A stretch of DNA of 8,124 nt. Origin: Ignavibacteriota bacterium (GTDB lineage Bacteria; Bacteroidota; Ignavibacteria; Palsa-1295). The notes under the pieces are model-generated. The model had not been told where the DNA came from and did not search any database. It worked only from the letters and a program-made list of their open reading frames with translations. The stretch covers positions 1 through 8,124 of the forward strand of contig JANYLL010000248.1 of the NCBI GenBank assembly GCA_025357895.1, read 5' to 3'. Below, in pieces: positions 6,601 through 8,124 of this stretch. How positions within the stretch are numbered: position 1 is the first letter of the stretch; every line of letters starts with the position of its first letter. The position numbers and the translations under genes are program-made.

Positions 6601-7083
6601 CTGAATCCTTACGTAAGTGATTCAGTAACTACTCCAATTACGCTTACAGCTTTTACGGCATTTACTCCTTCAGGCTCAAAAGAATGTCTCCCGACAGAAA
6701 TAGTTACGCCGCCGCAGATCGTCACAAATTTTACGCTGAACTCCGAATGCGGAGATTCAAGCATGACGGCGTTTCTGAATTTCGGTATCTCATCATTGAT
6801 GATCGAAAACATCGTACCCAATCCAACATCATCGAAAATTTCAATGACAATCAGAATTCCTCCCGGCTACCAAAATGACGGAATGATTGAAATATTCGAT
6901 GCGCTCGGCAACCGAATTCAAACAGAACCATTAATAGAGCCGACTGTTGGTTCATCCCCCGTTCCGACTGAAAGTCGGAGCTACTCGGTTACAATAGAAG
7001 TACAAGGCGCAAGCGGCTTGCGTCTTTTGCGAGTACGGACTCCGCATTCGATAAGTTCACGAAGTGTGTATCTGCTCAAATAA
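3655..7083 (+). CDS. large secreted BNR-repeat / multi-ASH protein with cohesin-like segment and T9SS sorting domain (1142 aa)
   Basis: The start is TTG 3655, overlapping the previous TGA; it is required to give a full signal peptide (MIRKYLISCLLIFALW, cleavage after ADA near residue 21). Residues 22-345 hold six or seven Asp boxes: YYTTDGGKSW (61), IYKTTDGGKSW (110), RRSTDGGASF (149), YITIDGGNSW (191), a degenerate SADNGSSF (241), MRSTDGGKNW (291) and VWKTTDGGDG (332), the pattern of YCF48/sortilin-like beta-propellers. Residues about 350-885 are five ASH/choice-of-anchor D-like modules, each with a cysteine pair (367/381, 482/497, 583/597, 692/706, 795/809) and an 'RFKP/QFKP' type strand. 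Residues about 886-1045 look like a cohesin-type beta-sandwich. Residues about 1050-1142 are a divergent type A sorting domain (ENIVPNPTSS, IFDALGNRI, ending VYLLK). Predicted to be exported by T9SS; possibly an adhesin, scaffold or binding protein. The operon partner has the same plan in shorter form. No catalytic signature was found. Confidence 0.85.
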   Translation: MIRKYLISCLLIFALWQEADAQHWQKIFTIPTVGSSAFFYNQDVGCIGTGNYPGGYPAQIYYTTDGGKSWTRSLMPNMNLYGQVTDIYFSGRYTGWATIRERIEHGWSGIYKTTDGGKSWDLWFQAEFPVAVRQTARGIFFTDRYVGIRRSTDGGASFQTIQTSSGALGLDFLDDNVGISSGEGTVRAPTYITIDGGNSWFFFDLPHEGWTAYADVATSQLFMASERNLIFPSTESEILGSADNGSSFTLRFSGSGDAITGGIGGPRWCKSVIYAQGQDSTTKINGLPGFMRSTDGGKNWLRVGGPSNYNDKRFAVTGKGAIVYAFDKTGGVWKTTDGGDGTLTASSLGRITLSSLSSQIPLVAKLCDSIDFRTQLQYSDCDSLIISGIAFLDDNIGELSMPSSGRYFGKGNLTFDTLTIRFRPRVIHSPTERIRITFRQHDGFTQDTIITIKLQSLASSDVPFIAEAAPGNTMDFGLRSDCGDDSVRIITITNIGCSPMPVLSLSTSGSPFNLLSSFSPFTLDAGESRQVLLQFKPESTGTFSGKLTMITASSNTTVALSGSGKLGVRGYKLSQPQITSTICDSTEGDLLFKNISCNPIRLDSIGIDLPFRLDPITFPAVIKNDSSILLHFHFVPKTDGSFSNIFTIHSTNNNDTLQRFDTTLILSGLATRGITGIILSTQSLDFGSINTCSYRDEEVTITNTGCDTLKITDELFKGSSTGYTVLQSSKGLNILRGTSAKIVIRFKPITLGNYNSILHLVTNAGDRDITLIATGTNDPGTLSLNVTSIGAILTCKDSGFVFTLSNTTCDSLTLDTIVFIGAGSTDYLFNPVTKIPMPSGKILLVEGRFIPQANGARTSVAHFYLNLPDGTSKEITVTMDGAGIQPVVIQLSLPNVNLTAKALEKVKIPIQLLDPSVIEVAKINISLDLNTDLLEPQSFDMTGSVINGVIVSPLQLTKTNVSFTLALSTPQKLSIGLLGTLILNPYVSDSVTTPITLTAFTAFTPSGSKECLPTEIVTPPQIVTNFTLNSECGDSSMTAFLNFGISSLMIENIVPNPTSSKISMTIRIPPGYQNDGMIEIFDALGNRIQTEPLIEPTVGSSPVPTESRSYSVTIEVQGASGLRLLRVRTPHSISSRSVYLLK
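3844..4554 (+). repeat. recurring Asp-box DNA motif inside the 1142-residue protein gene
   Basis: The sequence accgatgg(a/c)gg(a/c)aaaa(a/g)ctgg occurs at 3844-3864, 3994-4014 and 4534-4554, with looser copies near 4107 and 4240. These encode the TTDGGKSW-type Asp boxes of the beta-propeller. Near-identity at DNA level suggests duplication or recombination between blades, as opposed to only protein-level conservation. Confidence 0.6.
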
Positions 7084-7222
7084 TACAACGAAATATCAAT
7101 CAAAATAGTTTCCAAAAAATATATTTTTCTGTATTTTTATTATAAATAACATAAATTAACTTGTTTTTGCAATAGTCACCAAAGGTGCTCACGAAGATTC
7201 CGGAGTGGTGGGGTCACCGAGA

Positions 7223-7462
7223 TTAGAAAAGCTGATTCAAAATATCTTCTTTGCTTAAGCCGAAATGCTCGGCTATGTCAGTGAGAATAGATGAGAGTGT
7301 GCCTATTTTGAGAGGATCATGGAGAGGTATTGCAATGTGATGCTCACCCTTTTGCAAGGTCGTCATATAAAGATGACTGCCTTTTTGACGGACAGGTTGG
7401 TAACCGAGTTTTTTGATTGCTTTACTTAGCTCTGTACCGGATATATCCCTCGGTAATTTCAT
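7223..7462 (-). CDS. hicA: HicA-family toxin (type II toxin-antitoxin, mRNA interferase)
   Basis: 79 residues, normal for HicA. The double-stranded-RNA-binding-like fold is recognisable: MKLPRDISGTEL at the N-terminus, the catalytic GSH motif with H30, then HHIAIPLHDPLKIGTLSSIL (41-60), which carries the family's 'IPxHxxLxxGTL' signature. In the family the conserved His supports cleavage of mRNA and arrests growth until HicB neutralises the toxin. Its ATG overlaps the hicB stop (ATGA, 7459-7462), so it is second in a hicB-hicA operon and likely translationally coupled, which keeps toxin below antitoxin. It converges on the secreted-protein operon ending at 7083. All key residues are present, so I expect it to be active. 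Confidence 0.9.
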   Translation of the reverse strand: MKLPRDISGTELSKAIKKLGYQPVRQKGSHLYMTTLQKGEHHIAIPLHDPLKIGTLSSILTDIAEHFGLSKEDILNQLF

Positions 7463-7665
7463 GCAGCAATAGTTTCCTCGCGGACAAAATGGAGGCGGAT
7501 AATTTTCGGAGCAACTCCATCTCCGTAAAAAACTTCTACTGCTTCGCGGATATTAAGCCGCAGTTCCTCAACTGTATCGGCTTGTGTAAAAATAGAGATG
7601 CCTAAGGCACGCGCATTATACCCGCCTTCGACAGCTTCTTCAACTAAAAAAATAATTTCGTTCAT
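7459..7665 (-). CDS. hicB: HicB-like antitoxin, short form
   Basis: 68 residues with the family pattern: an N-terminal strand MNEIIFLVEEAVEGGYNARA, then GISIFTQADTVEELRLNIREAVEVF and a basic IRLHFVREE end. HicB proteins fold as a partial RNase-H-like domain that covers the HicA active site. This short class is often mislabelled '2-oxoisovalerate dehydrogenase' in databases; no such enzyme activity is expected from the sequence. No C-terminal helix-turn-helix or ribbon-helix-helix segment is visible, so DNA-binding autoregulation as in longer HicB is not evident here. It lies first in the operon and overlaps hicA by four bases. The upstream 20 bases are A/T-rich without a Shine-Dalgarno sequence, and no clear promoter box was found in 7666-7791. 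Confidence 0.85.
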   Translation of the reverse strand: MNEIIFLVEEAVEGGYNARALGISIFTQADTVEELRLNIREAVEVFYGDGVAPKIIRLHFVREETIAA

Positions 7666-7791
7666 AAATATTAAAACAATTTCCCCCCGCCTCTTGTGCC
7701 CAACCGAATGCCGTAAAATCCCATTAATCCCGGTCCATCTTACTCGCCACAGTGAGTCTGCGACATTTGTAATTTTACATTACTATTCATT

Positions 7792-8124
7792 CTATCTTCC
7801 TACCATTTTTTTTAAGTCCAGACTCCAGGGTTGAACTGCCGGACCCATCTTGATGATATGTACCGAACCGCTCCACAATGATGATGGCGAAAAAAGAGCG
7901 ACAATGTATTCTCCCGCAGGGTAGGTTGATAGATCAATAGAATAATTCTGTAATCCGTCAACCGAAGGAGTTTCTTCTGATATAAGTAATTTTCCCAAAA
8001 TATCCGATATAAAAACTTTTATATGTTCATTCCTTTTGTTCTCTAACGTGAGAACCGTATGCTCAAGACATGGATTAGGATGAACGGCAATATGAGATGA
8101 AGTTGTATCCACTTCATGCTGCAA
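7792..8124 (-). CDS. 3' end of a T9SS-exported protein (partial, runs off the window)
   Basis: 110 codons are present and the frame is open to the window edge, so the true start lies outside; the TTG at 8122-8124 is probably just an internal Leu codon. Residues 12-93 of the visible part form a type A Por secretion sorting domain: HIAVHPNPCLEHTVLTL, then VFISDILGKLL, DLSTYPAGEYIVALF and a closing VHIIKM. In this family the domain directs passage through the T9SS outer-membrane channel and is then usually removed. The cargo part is not visible, so its function cannot be stated. Unusually, 17 residues (GPAVQPWSLDLKKMVGR) follow the usual end of the domain before the TAG. It is transcribed toward hicBA with 126 bases between; no convincing terminator was seen there. 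Confidence 0.8.
   Translation of the reverse strand: MQHEVDTTSSHIAVHPNPCLEHTVLTLENKRNEHIKVFISDILGKLLISEETPSVDGLQNYSIDLSTYPAGEYIVALFSPSSLWSGSVHIIKMGPAVQPWSLDLKKMVGR

Noticed and set aside
7115..7128. Perfect palindrome AAAAATATATTTTT after the secreted-protein operon
   Set aside because: Made only of A and T, so the hairpin would be too weak to call a terminator although it lies in the right place between convergent genes.
7598..7834. Plus-strand 78-codon open frame opposite hicB and its upstream region
   Set aside because: Antisense to hicB, no start signal and no recognisable sequence.

Overview
The window looks like a piece of chromosome from the FCB group of bacteria (Bacteroidota, or the related Chlorobi/Ignavibacteria/Kapabacteria lineages). 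Three proteins end in Por-type (type IX secretion, T9SS) C-terminal sorting domains, two of them carry tandem BNR/Asp-box and ASH/'choice-of-anchor D' modules, and at least one promoter resembles the Bacteroidota -7 box (TAnnTTTG). This placement rests on gene content, not on a marker gene.

Left part (1-1800) is an accessory, partly decayed stretch. It holds a widespread type of palindromic repeat (about 22-77) and a minus-strand PD-(D/E)XK-type nuclease gene whose frame is cut by a single in-frame TAA (240-242). Then comes a region with at most tiny ORFs, a strong bidirectional terminator (872-915), and a minus-strand gene for a 72-residue disordered protein. Last is a plus-strand lmo0937-like small membrane protein gene, also cut by a single in-frame stop (TAG, 1592-1594). 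Both frames continue in recognisable family sequence past the stop.

Centre (1805-7083) is a two-gene plus-strand operon for large secreted proteins of 617 and 1142 residues. Each has a signal peptide, BNR-type beta-propeller repeats, Ig-like ASH modules and a C-terminal T9SS sorting domain. The second gene starts at a TTG that overlaps the TGA of the first, so the two are probably translationally coupled. The larger protein has five ASH-like modules, each with a regularly spaced cysteine pair, and then a cohesin-like segment before the sorting domain. They are probably surface or extracellular proteins; substrate and partners are unknown.

Right part (7084-8124), minus strand: a compact hicB-hicA type II toxin-antitoxin pair (antitoxin first, 4-base overlap, antitoxin without a visible DNA-binding domain). 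Upstream of it is the 3' end of a third T9SS-exported protein whose gene runs off the window edge.

I see no CRISPR array, tRNA, rRNA or complete insertion sequence. No obviously new defence or metabolic system stands out. The points most worth a second look are the two single-stop interrupted genes, the cysteine-paired modules of the secreted operon, and the repeat abutting the nuclease 3' end.
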